The notes under the pieces: generated by a model
Told to the model about the DNA's origin: nothing
The model's input: only the letters and a program-made list of their open reading frames with translations
The model's database searches: none
Translations under genes and position numbers: made by a program
Source of the DNA: JAAFHB01 sp963677935
GTDB lineage: Bacteria > Bacteroidota > Bacteroidia > Bacteroidales > Prolixibacteraceae
DNA: 64,000 nucleotides
Assembly: GCA_963677935.2 (NCBI GenBank)
Contig: CAXXEH010000003.1
Span: 2,480,001-2,544,000 of the forward strand
Direction of reading: 5' to 3'
Part shown: piece by piece, positions 55,550 through 63,799 of the stretch
Layout: every line of letters starts with the position of its first letter
Position numbering within the stretch: the stretch's first letter is position 1

Positions 55550-56884
55550 TTAGACAATGGGAAATAGTGGCGAACTTTGGTAATGCGGGCTTACTTTGTA
55601 GTAATGGGTAAGTAGTGATTCATAACCTCGTTGAGTGAGTTTTGATACCGTTATGGTAGTGTTCAGAATTGGACTTTGGGCAATTGCCCAGCCACCTTTT
55701 CTGCTCCTACTCCACTGATAAGCATGATCCAAATCTACTCCAAGCCTTATCAGGTTTTTCCGCTTTCGCTCCGGTTTCTTCCAGTCAGTCCAAATGCAAT
55801 ATCGTATCCGGTTGCGTAACCATCCGTCCAATTCGTTGAGCTTATTGAAAATGCTCGCAAATTTGAAATAGTTGATCCAGCCCCGTTGTACTTCTTTTAG
55901 CTTTTGCATGCGTTGGTCAAAACTCATGGGTTTTGTTTTGCGGGTTATTTCCTTTAGCTTGGTTTTTAACGTTTTCCAACGTTTCTCTTCAACGACCAAT
56001 TGGTATTTGCCCTTTTCTCCTTTTCTGTACGTGGACACGAAACCGTAGCCCAATATCTTGAAGGTCAATGGGCGACGAATACCGCTCTTTTCCCTGTTGA
56101 TCGGTAGTTTCAGTTTGTCACGAAGGTACAAAAAAATACTGTTCCCGATCTTTCGGGCTTCGCTTTCGGTTTTGCAGTAGATACTGAAATCGTCGGCATA
56201 GCGTACGAAACGAAGCTTGCGCTGCTGCATTTCCATGTCCAGTTCGTGTAGCATGATATTGGACAATAACGGACTTAGAGGGCTACCTTGCGGTACTCCT
56301 TTGCGACGTTTAACCAGTTTACCGTCCAGCAGAATCGGCACTCGTAACCAACGGCGGATCAGGCGCATGGTTGCACTGCATTTTATCTTGCGATAAAGTA
56401 TTTGCAGCAGCAAACAATGATCTACTTCATCGAAGAACCCTTTCAAATCAATATCAACGATGTGTTGAAACCCTGAATTGATATAGCCCACCGATTTCTG
56501 TATGGCCTGATGGGTATTGCGCCCCGGTCGGAACCCATAGCTGTACTCCGAAAACATATACTCGTATTTTGGCATAATGATCCGTACTACCGCTTGTTGC
56601 AACATCCGGTCAACAACCGTGGGGATTCCCAGCAGTCGCTTCTTGTTGTTGCTCTTCGGTATTTCCTTGCCTCTTATGGGTTGCGGATAGTATTCGCCTT
56701 GGCGTATCAGTTCTGTAAGGGCGTCCCTGTTCTTATCCAGATACGGTTTCAGCTCTTTTACACTCATGGCATCCACTCCGGCTGCCCCTTTGTTGCGTAT
56801 GACCTCGCGGCTCGCTTCAGTAAGGTTTCCGGCACTCAAAATAGCCTCAATGGGTTGCATACATTTTCTTTCAAAATAATCCAA
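55550..56884 (-). CDS. ltrA: group II intron reverse transcriptase/maturase, copy 2
   Basis: 444 aa, one residue different from copy 1 (Val for Leu in QKSVGYI). Intact RT (RYADDF) and maturase, so both introns could be active. No endonuclease domain. Confidence 0.95.
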   Translation of the reverse strand: MDYFERKCMQPIEAILSAGNLTEASREVIRNKGAAGVDAMSVKELKPYLDKNRDALTELIRQGEYYPQPIRGKEIPKSNNKKRLLGIPTVVDRMLQQAVVRIIMPKYEYMFSEYSYGFRPGRNTHQAIQKSVGYINSGFQHIVDIDLKGFFDEVDHCLLLQILYRKIKCSATMRLIRRWLRVPILLDGKLVKRRKGVPQGSPLSPLLSNIMLHELDMEMQQRKLRFVRYADDFSIYCKTESEARKIGNSIFLYLRDKLKLPINREKSGIRRPLTFKILGYGFVSTYRKGEKGKYQLVVEEKRWKTLKTKLKEITRKTKPMSFDQRMQKLKEVQRGWINYFKFASIFNKLNELDGWLRNRIRYCIWTDWKKPERKRKNLIRLGVDLDHAYQWSRSRKGGWAIAQSPILNTTITVSKLTQRGYESLLTHYYKVSPHYQSSPLFPIV

Positions 56885-57511
56885 CTTCCGTTCTCCTTTC
56901 TCTTTCCTGTTGCGCTTACCGGCGGCTGGTAAATACTCCGTTCAGTATTTGCAACTGTTTAACGTTCAGCCCTTCAATACCCTGTGAGTCCTCCACGGTC
57001 TCTATTCGTGGCTCGTTACCGATACCTACTATGGCCTCTGCTGACTCCTTGACTTAACCAAACCCGTGATTGTCAAGGTATCCCCTGGTAAAAGCTTTTC
57101 CCTTCTGTCTATTCCTGTCGCATCTACATATTTGCCCTTTTTGTGTTCTTGGGGCTTCACAAAGATGTGCTTGCTCACCCAAACAAATATGCCTCATATG
57201 CGCCGCACTGGCTGTGCCTTCCAATCACCGCCAGTCCTACCTGTTCGTCAGTACAGACTTTTGCCGTTTGGCTTCCTTCAGTGCATTCCTCACGGAAAAC
57301 CACCTTGCCACTTGCTAATACTTCCCCGAGTAATCGGGGCGCATAAGGGACTTTACGAATATGAATATCTATTTATTAAGGTATTCGTGAACTTCGTTTC
57401 ACCCTCTGGAAAAATACACTCGCTGGAAATTCTCCTTTCTACCCGAAAATTTGTATTTTCGAAGTTTTTCAAGAGCTTACAACGAGTGCGCGCTGCTTAT
57501 GCAGGGCGCAC
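56885..57511 (-). other. group II intron 5' ribozyme domains (I-III), copy 2
   Basis: No gene. Like copy 1 except around 57283-57345, where a hairpin CCCCGAGTAATCGGGG replaces the TCCGCC/GGCGGA palindrome. Confidence 0.7.
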
Positions 57512-57632
57512 ACAAAAAATATATGATAATTGCCGTTTCCGTGCAGATTTGGAAGTTCACAGCCCGCAACAACTTCGGTGCGGCTCGACAGGAAAGCAAC
57601 CCGCAATCGGCAACTACATATATTTCCGAACG

Positions 57633-58017
57633 TTGTAGGCAACATTAATTTTGGGTTTCAGTTCTTTGAAGCGTCTGCCATTGATGGACAAGCGGAGTTC
57701 GCGAAGTTTTCTTTTTGGCTTTGCATGGCGCTGAAGAGATCTGCCATTTGGTGAAATTGGCGGTACGCGGATTTTTTCCTTGTTTCTGCTCATCGCGGGA
57801 GGACGGTTCTTCATTCGAAGGAAAATAAGTTCCGGTGAAAAGGAAATCTTGAATTGAATGTTTCGGCCACAGAAAAATGAAAATGTCGCCAACAACAGCA
57901 AAATACCCGCAAGCCGGGGGTCGGAAACTCGTATTAAATAATATGTTATATTTGAAGTGCAGAAACTCGTTTGAGGTTCAGCGGATTAAAATCCCTGCCT
58001 GCGTGTATTTGCAAACG
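57633..58017 (+). repeat. R-cassette copy 22
   Basis: Variants TTTCAGTTC, TTTCGGCC. Confidence 0.9.
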
Positions 58018-58023
58018 TTACCA
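57888..58023 (+). repeat. attC-like site 63 (family B)
   Basis: R'' GCCAACAAC; core GTT at 58017. Confidence 0.9.
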
Positions 58024-58086
58024 GCCATTTTATGGCGACAGTCGATATTAAACAGACAGTAAGAAATAAACAGACATTAAAGAAGT

Positions 58087-58602
58087 ATGAAACTAGACAT
58101 TAAAGAAAGACTTAATCTTTCATTTCAATTAAAGATTCTAGAAAAACTTTATCCTGAGGATAAAGAATCCTATGCCAACCAAAGGAAAGCTATTGAAGAC
58201 GGATATGAACTTCATTATGAATGGATAACTGAGCATTTGTCCGAAGGATTAACAAGTGAAGAATGCACATTTGTACTTGACGTATTGGATATGTATGCAG
58301 CCTTTCACTTCTCATTCCGACAACTAAAGAATCCTATTAAATTGACTGAGAAATCAGTTAAGTTCCCTGGATTTGATGGAAATAACGAAACTATGTTCAT
58401 GGCATATACAAAATATTTTATTGAAGACTTAGAACGTTTCAGTGAGATAAAAGAATCAACAAATGGTTATTATAACAGCCATATCCAAATGATTCCGAAA
58501 TATAGAAATATGTTAGTTAAATATAGAGAGTTCAAGCAACCATATACTTATGAACTTACAGAAGATCAGGTATTTGAATTAGTTAATACTCGTGGATACT
58601 AA
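58087..58602 (+). CDS. cassette 64, gene 1: YfbU-family protein
   Basis: 171 aa. KERLNLSFQLKILEKLYPEDKESYANQRKAIEDGYELHYEWI...EECTFVLDVLDMYAAFHFSFRQL matches the YfbU pattern (QRLILSNQYKM.. / ..I.ERGYG / ..MY.ALH.S). In E. coli YfbU is linked to cell death phenotypes, function unclear. Full length for the family. Shares its cassette with a membrane protein gene 10 bases downstream. Confidence 0.85.
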   Translation: MKLDIKERLNLSFQLKILEKLYPEDKESYANQRKAIEDGYELHYEWITEHLSEGLTSEECTFVLDVLDMYAAFHFSFRQLKNPIKLTEKSVKFPGFDGNNETMFMAYTKYFIEDLERFSEIKESTNGYYNSHIQMIPKYRNMLVKYREFKQPYTYELTEDQVFELVNTRGY

Positions 58603-58612
58603 CTTGGATACC

Positions 58613-59110
58613 ATGGAAATAATTGTAGCAATTATTGGCATCTTGGGTTCATTAGCCTCGTTTTACGGTGCTTATTTATCTATTCGAGCCAAAAACGAAG
58701 CCAAAACATCAGCCGCGCTTGCAGAGTCAGCGAAAAATCAAGTGTTAAAAAAGCAAACAACAACTCATTTAGCTGAAATTCTCTATCAAGCGAAACGTGT
58801 TCAACAAACATTTGGCAAATATTCAATCACACAAGATAAAAGTTTAATAGGGGCTGAATTTGAGAAGGATGCAGAGATATTGCAATCTTTTATATTTACA
58901 TTTAACGAACACCGAGCATTGTTACAAGGTTCAACCGAAATAGAGACTGAAGGTGCATACCAGACACTTAATGAATTGATAGAGAGCTTTACAAAGAATA
59001 AGGCAACCGATGGCAAGAAAAAATTTGGGAAACAAATAAGGCTTGCTATTGACGACACTATTTTTAAACTTAAAAAGGTAATTGACAATAGAAATAATGA
59101 GACAGAATAG
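58613..59110 (+). CDS. cassette 64, gene 2: membrane-anchored coiled-coil protein
   Basis: 165 aa from the ATG at 58613 (a GTG at 58592 would overlap YfbU). N-terminal helix MEIIVAIIGILGSLASFYGAYLSI, then charged helices (RAKNEAKTSAALAESAKNQVLKKQ) likely forming a coiled coil, and a helical C-terminus (IRLAIDDTIFKLKKVIDN). The pairing with YfbU in one cassette suggests the two act together. Confidence 0.65.
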   Translation: MEIIVAIIGILGSLASFYGAYLSIRAKNEAKTSAALAESAKNQVLKKQTTTHLAEILYQAKRVQQTFGKYSITQDKSLIGAEFEKDAEILQSFIFTFNEHRALLQGSTEIETEGAYQTLNELIESFTKNKATDGKKKFGKQIRLAIDDTIFKLKKVIDNRNNETE

Positions 59111-59117
59111 AAAAACG

Positions 59118-59249
59118 GCTGGTAACTTCAGCTACCCGTCAAGTGCGGCAGCAGTGGTTTTCGGTGTGCATCTTTCCGCCCGGGCTGCTTTTCGGCTTGA
59201 CAGGAAATCGCCCGCAATCCGCCCCTGCGTGTAGCTTCCTACGTTGTAG
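59118..59249 (+). repeat. attC-like site 64 (family A)
   Basis: R'' GCTGGTAAC pairs with GTTACCAGC at 58017. Core at 59243. Confidence 0.95.
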
Positions 59250-59628
59250 GCAACATTAATTTTGGGTTTCGGTTCTTTGAAGCGTCTGCCATTGATGGAC
59301 AAGCGGAGTTCGCGAAGTTTTCTTTTTGGCTTTGCATGGTGCTGAAGAGATCGGCCATTTGGTGAAATTGGCGGTACGCGGATTTTTTCCTTGTTTCTGC
59401 TCATCGCTGGAGGACGGTTCTTCATTCGAAGGAAAATAAGTTCCGGTGAAAAAGAAATCATGAATTGAATGTTTAGGCCATAGAAAAATGAAAATGTCGC
59501 CAACAACAGCAAAATACCCGCAAGCCGGGGGTCGGAAACTCGTATTAAATAATATGTTATATTTGAAGTGCAGAAACTCGTTTGAGGCTCAGCGGGTTAA
59601 AATCCCTACCTGCGTGTATTTGCAAACG
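59244..59628 (+). repeat. R-cassette copy 23
   Basis: Most diverged copy at point level: CATCGCTGGAGG, GGCCATAGAAAA, GAGGCTCAG, CCCTACCTG. Confidence 0.9.
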
Positions 59629-59634
59629 TTAGCG
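59499..59634 (+). repeat. attC-like site 65 (family B)
   Basis: R'' GCCAACAAC; core GTT at 59628. Confidence 0.9.
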
Positions 59635-59649
59635 TTAATAATAATTGCG

Positions 59650-60309
59650 ATGAAGCATCTAATTTACATTTTGACTTTTTTGATTTTTAATTCTTGCTCT
59701 ACTAAGACTGCAATGAAATCGAGAGCAGAAAATGAATTCTCAATCGAAGTTATTTCGGATTCACTTTTGGAGAGAATCCCGACAATTAATAATTCTAAGT
59801 TCGAACTTAAAAAGACAGATAACCAGAATATTAAGAATAAATATGTTGCTGTAAATCAAAAACAACTCAACTTTTTCTATACCATCGAAGAACAAAAGAA
59901 ATTGACTGATTATTTCTCTGACATGCACATGTATTTCTATGGCAAGAAAAAATTAGGAAATGAAAAACTGGCTCTTTTTATTCTTAATGATGCGGACTAT
60001 ATGGGAATTTACTTGGAATGTGTTATAGTTAACAAAGGTGGAACGTTGATTGGAAAGTTCTCACCAGCATTTATTGTCTTAGATGCCGATTATTCGGATA
60101 TCGTAAAAGGAGAATTCCTTAATGATTCAACTTACAAGTATTCAGAAGTAAATTATAGCTATATTGACTCTGAGCACAAAAAGGCTATACAAGACTCGAC
60201 AATCAAAATTGTGAAAATCGACAACAAAAAAATACAGACAAAACTTGTGGAGAAATTTCCGATAGATACAATTTTAGAAGACAACAACATTGAAACAAAA
60301 AATTACTAA
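59650..60309 (+). CDS. cassette 66: lipoprotein of unknown function
   Basis: 219 aa from the ATG at 59650, which begins the lipoprotein signal MKHLIYILTFLIFNSC. The frame is open upstream to 59488 but that part is the preceding attC-like site. Body: TIEEQKKLTDYFSDMHMYFYGKKKLGNEKLALFILNDADYMGIYLE. No family recognised. Stop overlaps the beginning of R''. Confidence 0.7.
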   Translation: MKHLIYILTFLIFNSCSTKTAMKSRAENEFSIEVISDSLLERIPTINNSKFELKKTDNQNIKNKYVAVNQKQLNFFYTIEEQKKLTDYFSDMHMYFYGKKKLGNEKLALFILNDADYMGIYLECVIVNKGGTLIGKFSPAFIVLDADYSDIVKGEFLNDSTYKYSEVNYSYIDSEHKKAIQDSTIKIVKIDNKKIQTKLVEKFPIDTILEDNNIETKNY

Positions 60310-60439
60310 CGCTAACATCAGCTACCCGGCAAGTTCGGCAGCAGTGGTTTTCGGGGTGCATCTTTCCGCTCGGGCCGTCTTTCGGCTTGACAGGAAATCG
60401 CCCGCAATCCGCACCTGCGTGTAGCTTCCTACGTTATGC
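60308..60439 (+). repeat. attC-like site 66 (family A)
   Basis: R'' AACGCTAAC pairs with GTTAGCGTT at 59628. Core at 60433. Confidence 0.95.
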
Positions 60440-60471
60440 GCCACCTTATGCGTCACCTTATGCGTCAACAT

Positions 60472-61251
60472 ATGTATAGACTACTGATAATATTAACCGG
60501 ACTACTTTGGACAAGTAACTTACTTGGACAAGTTCAAAATGATGCGAAAAAAACTCTTGACACTAAGGACTTTGTTGCTTTCAAAAAGTTTGCAGACAAC
60601 TTATCAAATCGAGAAGAAAGAATAAGCTCTCAATGGGAATGTTTGCGTGATTTGACAAATGAATTTCAAGAGGGAGTATTCACTTTTGAAAATTTAGTTC
60701 CAGACAAAGACAATCCGGCAATAAATTCAGTTTATATTTTTAGAGTGACCATTATTTCGACAAAGACACAAATTGTCTACTATGAGTTGGGTGAAAAGAA
60801 AAATAAAAAGGTTGGAAACGATTGGATACCGTATTATAACTCTATTGACAAATTCAAAGATGAAAAACTATTTAATAGTTTGAAGAACTCGTTTAAAGGC
60901 ATTTTTCAGACCGATCTTAACGAAAATGAATTATTTATAACAGACTTCGTATATGGAGATCATTGCGGCATTGCAGGAGTAAACCCAAAAGGACGACAAC
61001 AAATTGACGAATGGGTTGCAAACAAAAACAAGGCAGAATTATTGAAGTGGTTAGTATCAACTAACACTGAAAAACAAGTTTATGCAGTTGACGGACTATA
61101 TCAGTTGAAAAAAGAAGGTATAAGGATGACTGACGAAGAACTTAAAATGGTAAAATTTATATCTAAGAAAAGTGGAGAAATGTATGTTTGCTCTGGTTGC
61201 TTACACAGCAGACAAAAAATTAGTGGCGTGACAAAGAAATTTAAACTATGA
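60472..61251 (+). CDS. cassette 67: secreted protein of unknown function
   Basis: 259 aa from the ATG at 60472, which begins the signal peptide MYRLLIILTGLLWTSNLLGQ. Upstream in-frame ATGs (60436, 60448, 60460) fall in a small repeat of TTATGCGTCACC derived from the core region. Body: DFVAFKKFADNLSNREERISSQWECL...YGDHCGIAGVNPKGRQQIDEWV. A C-terminal CSGCLHSRQ may bind metal. Not recognised. Confidence 0.65.
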   Translation: MYRLLIILTGLLWTSNLLGQVQNDAKKTLDTKDFVAFKKFADNLSNREERISSQWECLRDLTNEFQEGVFTFENLVPDKDNPAINSVYIFRVTIISTKTQIVYYELGEKKNKKVGNDWIPYYNSIDKFKDEKLFNSLKNSFKGIFQTDLNENELFITDFVYGDHCGIAGVNPKGRQQIDEWVANKNKAELLKWLVSTNTEKQVYAVDGLYQLKKEGIRMTDEELKMVKFISKKSGEMYVCSGCLHSRQKISGVTKKFKL

Positions 61252-61262
61252 AAGAAAGGCGA

Positions 61263-61394
61263 GCGCATAACTTCAGCTACCCGTCAAGTGCGGCAGCAGT
61301 GGTTTTCGGTGGGCATCTTTCCGCCCGGGCAGCTTTTCGGCTTGACAGGAAATCGCCCGCAGTCCGCCCCTGCGTGTAGCTTCCTACGTTGTAG
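61263..61394 (+). repeat. attC-like site 67 (family A)
   Basis: R'' GCGCATAAC pairs with GTTATGCGC at 60433. Core at 61388. Confidence 0.95.
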
Positions 61395-61772
61395 GCAACA
61401 TTAATTTTGGGTTTCAGTTCTTTGAAGCGTCTGCCATTGATGGACAAGCGGAGTTCGCGAAGTTTTCTTTTTGGCTTTGCATGGCGCTGAAGAGATCTGC
61501 CATTTGGTGAAATTGGCGGTACGCGGATTTTTTCCTTGTTTCTGCTCATCGCGGGAGGACGGTTCTTCATTCGAAGGAAAATAAGTTCCGGTGAAAAGGA
61601 AATCTTGAATTGAATGTTTAGGCCACAGAAAAATGAAAATGTCGCCAACAACAGCAAAATACCCGCAAGCCGGGGGCGGAAACTCGTATTAAATAATATG
61701 TTATATTTGAAGTGCAGAAACTCGTTTGAGGTTCAGCGGGTTAAAATCCCTGCCTGCGTGTATTTGCAAACG
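61389..61772 (+). repeat. R-cassette copy 24
   Basis: Variants TTTCAGTTC, TTTAGGCC. Last copy in the window. Confidence 0.9.
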
Positions 61773-61778
61773 TTATAA
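61644..61778 (+). repeat. attC-like site 68 (family B)
   Basis: R'' GCCAACAAC; core GTT at 61772. Confidence 0.9.
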
Positions 61779-61798
61779 GCCATTTTAAATGCTATCGA

Positions 61799-63082
61799 AT
61801 GAGTGTAAGACAGAAATTCAAAAGTGCAATAAAACGTGGAACAGGTGAAACACATCTGTTAATGAAAGACAACACAAATGTTGATTTTTCAAATGAAATT
61901 ATTAACGCTGCACTAACAAACTTATCTTACGACAACCAATCAGAAGGTAGCAGAGCGACATATATTTTTGAACTATATGAGTTATCAAGGCAAAAAGAGA
62001 AAATAAGAAATGCCATTCTAAAAGGACTCTCAACAGAAAGGACAGACACTTGGGCACTTGACCAACTTTTTGACCTTTTAGCATTATTTGCAAAAGAGGG
62101 TGACAATGAAGCAAGAAAAGCCATTTATAAAAGGTTTTATAAAAAGACCATCCCAGGTTCGGAATGGGTTGGACAGGATGCACTAATTGAAATCAGTGGT
62201 TTAGAGGGACTTAAACACGTTGCAGAGATTAAAGGAAGAATTATTCAAAAAGATCCAGAAGAATGGGAAGGTAGTTGGTTGGTAGACAATTTTCAAGAAG
62301 AAAATCCTAGTATCCAAGTTTATAGCGAATTAGATATAGCCAGTAAAACGAACACTTACATAAAGACATATCTTGACACAATTAAAAAGCACAAAACTGA
62401 ATTCCAAAAAAGGACAAGACCAAAATACAATTACGAAACGGTTTCTGAGAAGATAGCTAATAATGCAACTGTTCCTCTTCCACCAATAGGAGTTAAAGAG
62501 CTTTCTAAGGTTGACATCAATAAACTTGCGGACGACTTTTTGAAAGCTAAAGGTCGGAATAAACTTGAAAAATATATGCGGGTTTTTGATAGAGTAAAAT
62601 ATCCATATGACTACCAACCAATATTAAATCTTGCAAAAAGCAGAAATAGGAAATCGGACAGACTTGTTGAGTACGCTACTGGTGCATTAAAATACTTTTC
62701 AGGTTCAGATATTAGAGAGTTTGCAATTGAGAAGCTGAACAAGATTAGAATTCCTAGTAACTATTTAGACTTGTTGGTTTCCAATTACAAAAAAGGTGAT
62801 AGCAAACTACTTACTGATATTGTTCTTCGGTGTAGAAACGAACACGAAATTCATTCACTAGTTTACGGTATTATTAATATATATGAAACCAACAAGACCA
62901 AAGAGTGTAAAGAGCCATTAGAAGCAGTTTACGACAAATTAACCTGTGGTATTCATAGGACAGATATTGTTAAAATTCTAATATACAACAAAGTGCTATC
63001 TGACAGACTTAAAAAAGAAATTAAGTTTGACAGCTCTGACGAGACAAGAAAGCTATATGACGGAAATGAAAACGGCTTATAA
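61799..63082 (+). CDS. cassette 69: HEAT/armadillo-like helical protein
   Basis: 427 aa, cytosolic, all-helical. Begins MSVRQKFKSAIKRGTGETHLLMKDN; repeated helix pairs such as ATYIFELYELSRQKEKIRNAILKGL, LDQLFDLLALFAKEGDNEARKAIYKRF, DRLVEYATGALKYFSGSDIREFAIEKL suggest HEAT-type repeats used for protein binding. The stop TAA is inside the cassette's R''. Specific function unknown. Confidence 0.7.
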   Translation: MSVRQKFKSAIKRGTGETHLLMKDNTNVDFSNEIINAALTNLSYDNQSEGSRATYIFELYELSRQKEKIRNAILKGLSTERTDTWALDQLFDLLALFAKEGDNEARKAIYKRFYKKTIPGSEWVGQDALIEISGLEGLKHVAEIKGRIIQKDPEEWEGSWLVDNFQEENPSIQVYSELDIASKTNTYIKTYLDTIKKHKTEFQKRTRPKYNYETVSEKIANNATVPLPPIGVKELSKVDINKLADDFLKAKGRNKLEKYMRVFDRVKYPYDYQPILNLAKSRNRKSDRLVEYATGALKYFSGSDIREFAIEKLNKIRIPSNYLDLLVSNYKKGDSKLLTDIVLRCRNEHEIHSLVYGIINIYETNKTKECKEPLEAVYDKLTCGIHRTDIVKILIYNKVLSDRLKKEIKFDSSDETRKLYDGNENGL

Positions 63083-63206
63083 CTTCAGCTACCCGTCAAG
63101 TGCGGCAGCAGTGGTTTTCGGTGGGCATCTTTCCGCTCGGGCAGCTTTTCGGCTTGACAGGAAATCGCCCGCAATCCGCCCCTGCGTGTAGCTTCCTACG
63201 TTATGC
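63075..63206 (+). repeat. attC-like site 69 (family A)
   Basis: R'' GCTTATAAC pairs with GTTATAAGC at 61772. Core at 63200. Confidence 0.95.
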
Positions 63207-63209
63207 GGC

Positions 63210-63665
63210 ATGTTAAGGGACACAGCAAGATTGGACAGTAAATTTCATATCGTGAGTAAAAAACAGACACCAAGACGAAAAACCTTGACTAAAAAAGGAC
63301 GCTTAGACTCTGCAAAAGACTGGATTACAAAGTATGACGGAAAAAATTTAATTTCAGGATATGCGAAATGGTTTGGTGTGGACAAAATTTGTGCGATTAA
63401 TGAGTTGAAAACTCTCGGAGTAATTATCCCGGAGAATTTAGAGAATCAAATCGTTGAGTCGCATAAAAGGAGAATAGAACTAAGAAAATTATCAAAAGAA
63501 AAAACCGAGGTTCTCGATATAGCAGGTTATGACTCTGACGACAATTTCGCTTTTATTGTAGGATACACTTCTGGAGGATTTCCGTATGGTCTGACTCATG
63601 AGGAATTAGAAAATGCAGAGCTTGACAATAATGATAATTTGGACAAAAAGAACACGACCGCATAA
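63210..63665 (+). CDS. cassette 70: small basic protein of unknown function
   Basis: 151 aa. Basic N-terminal half (KKQTPRRKTLTKKGRLDSAKDWITKYDGKNLISGYAKWFGVDKICAINELKTLGV) that looks like a small helix-turn-helix-like DNA-binding domain; acidic C-terminus (LENAELDNNDNLDKK). The ATG at 63210 lies in the cassette-specific start; a GTG at 63252 (SKKQTPRR...) is the alternative. Stop codon inside R''. Confidence 0.6.
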   Translation: MLRDTARLDSKFHIVSKKQTPRRKTLTKKGRLDSAKDWITKYDGKNLISGYAKWFGVDKICAINELKTLGVIIPENLENQIVESHKRRIELRKLSKEKTEVLDIAGYDSDDNFAFIVGYTSGGFPYGLTHEELENAELDNNDNLDKKNTTA

Positions 63666-63791
63666 CAACAGCTACACCGCAAGTCGGGTTTCGGCGCTTT
63701 GTTGACAGGGAAGTAATAAATTGAAGTGCAGCTCTTTGCAGGAAGTTCGGTAGTTAAAATCCCGTCCTGCGTGTAGCTTCCTACGTTAGCG
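63658..63791 (+). repeat. attC-like site 70 (family C)
   Basis: R'' CCGCATAAC pairs with GTTATGCGG at 63200. Core at 63785. Confidence 0.95.
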
Positions 63792-63799
63792 GTCATAAT

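Larger units (their letters stand above)
55464..57511 (-). mobile_element. group II intron (class C-like), copy 2, inserted in attC-like site
   Basis: Same boundaries as copy 1 (GTGCGCC ... CTACTCGAT on the minus strand), inserted at the same TA/AC position of a different site family. Minus-strand 5' exon ends TTTTTTGT. Removing it restores a perfect R''. Confidence 0.88.
55457..57638 (+). repeat. attC-like site 62 (family D), split by group II intron
   Basis: GCCGCTA (55457-55463) + AC (57512-57513) restores R'' GCCGCTAAC for GTTAGCGGC at 54635. Right part AAAAAATATATGATAATTGCC is a typical family D arm. Core at 57632. Confidence 0.85.

Noticed and set aside
4725..61657. Antisense open frames of about 100-136 codons (MLLLATFSFFCG... 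basic protein) in 22 of the R-cassettes
   Set aside because: They start at a TTG inside the recombination site and have an odd Arg/Lys/Pro-rich composition. The frame is broken by indels in copies 1, 8 and 19 without other decay. More likely chance open frames in a repeated non-coding cassette, though a conserved basic peptide cannot be excluded.
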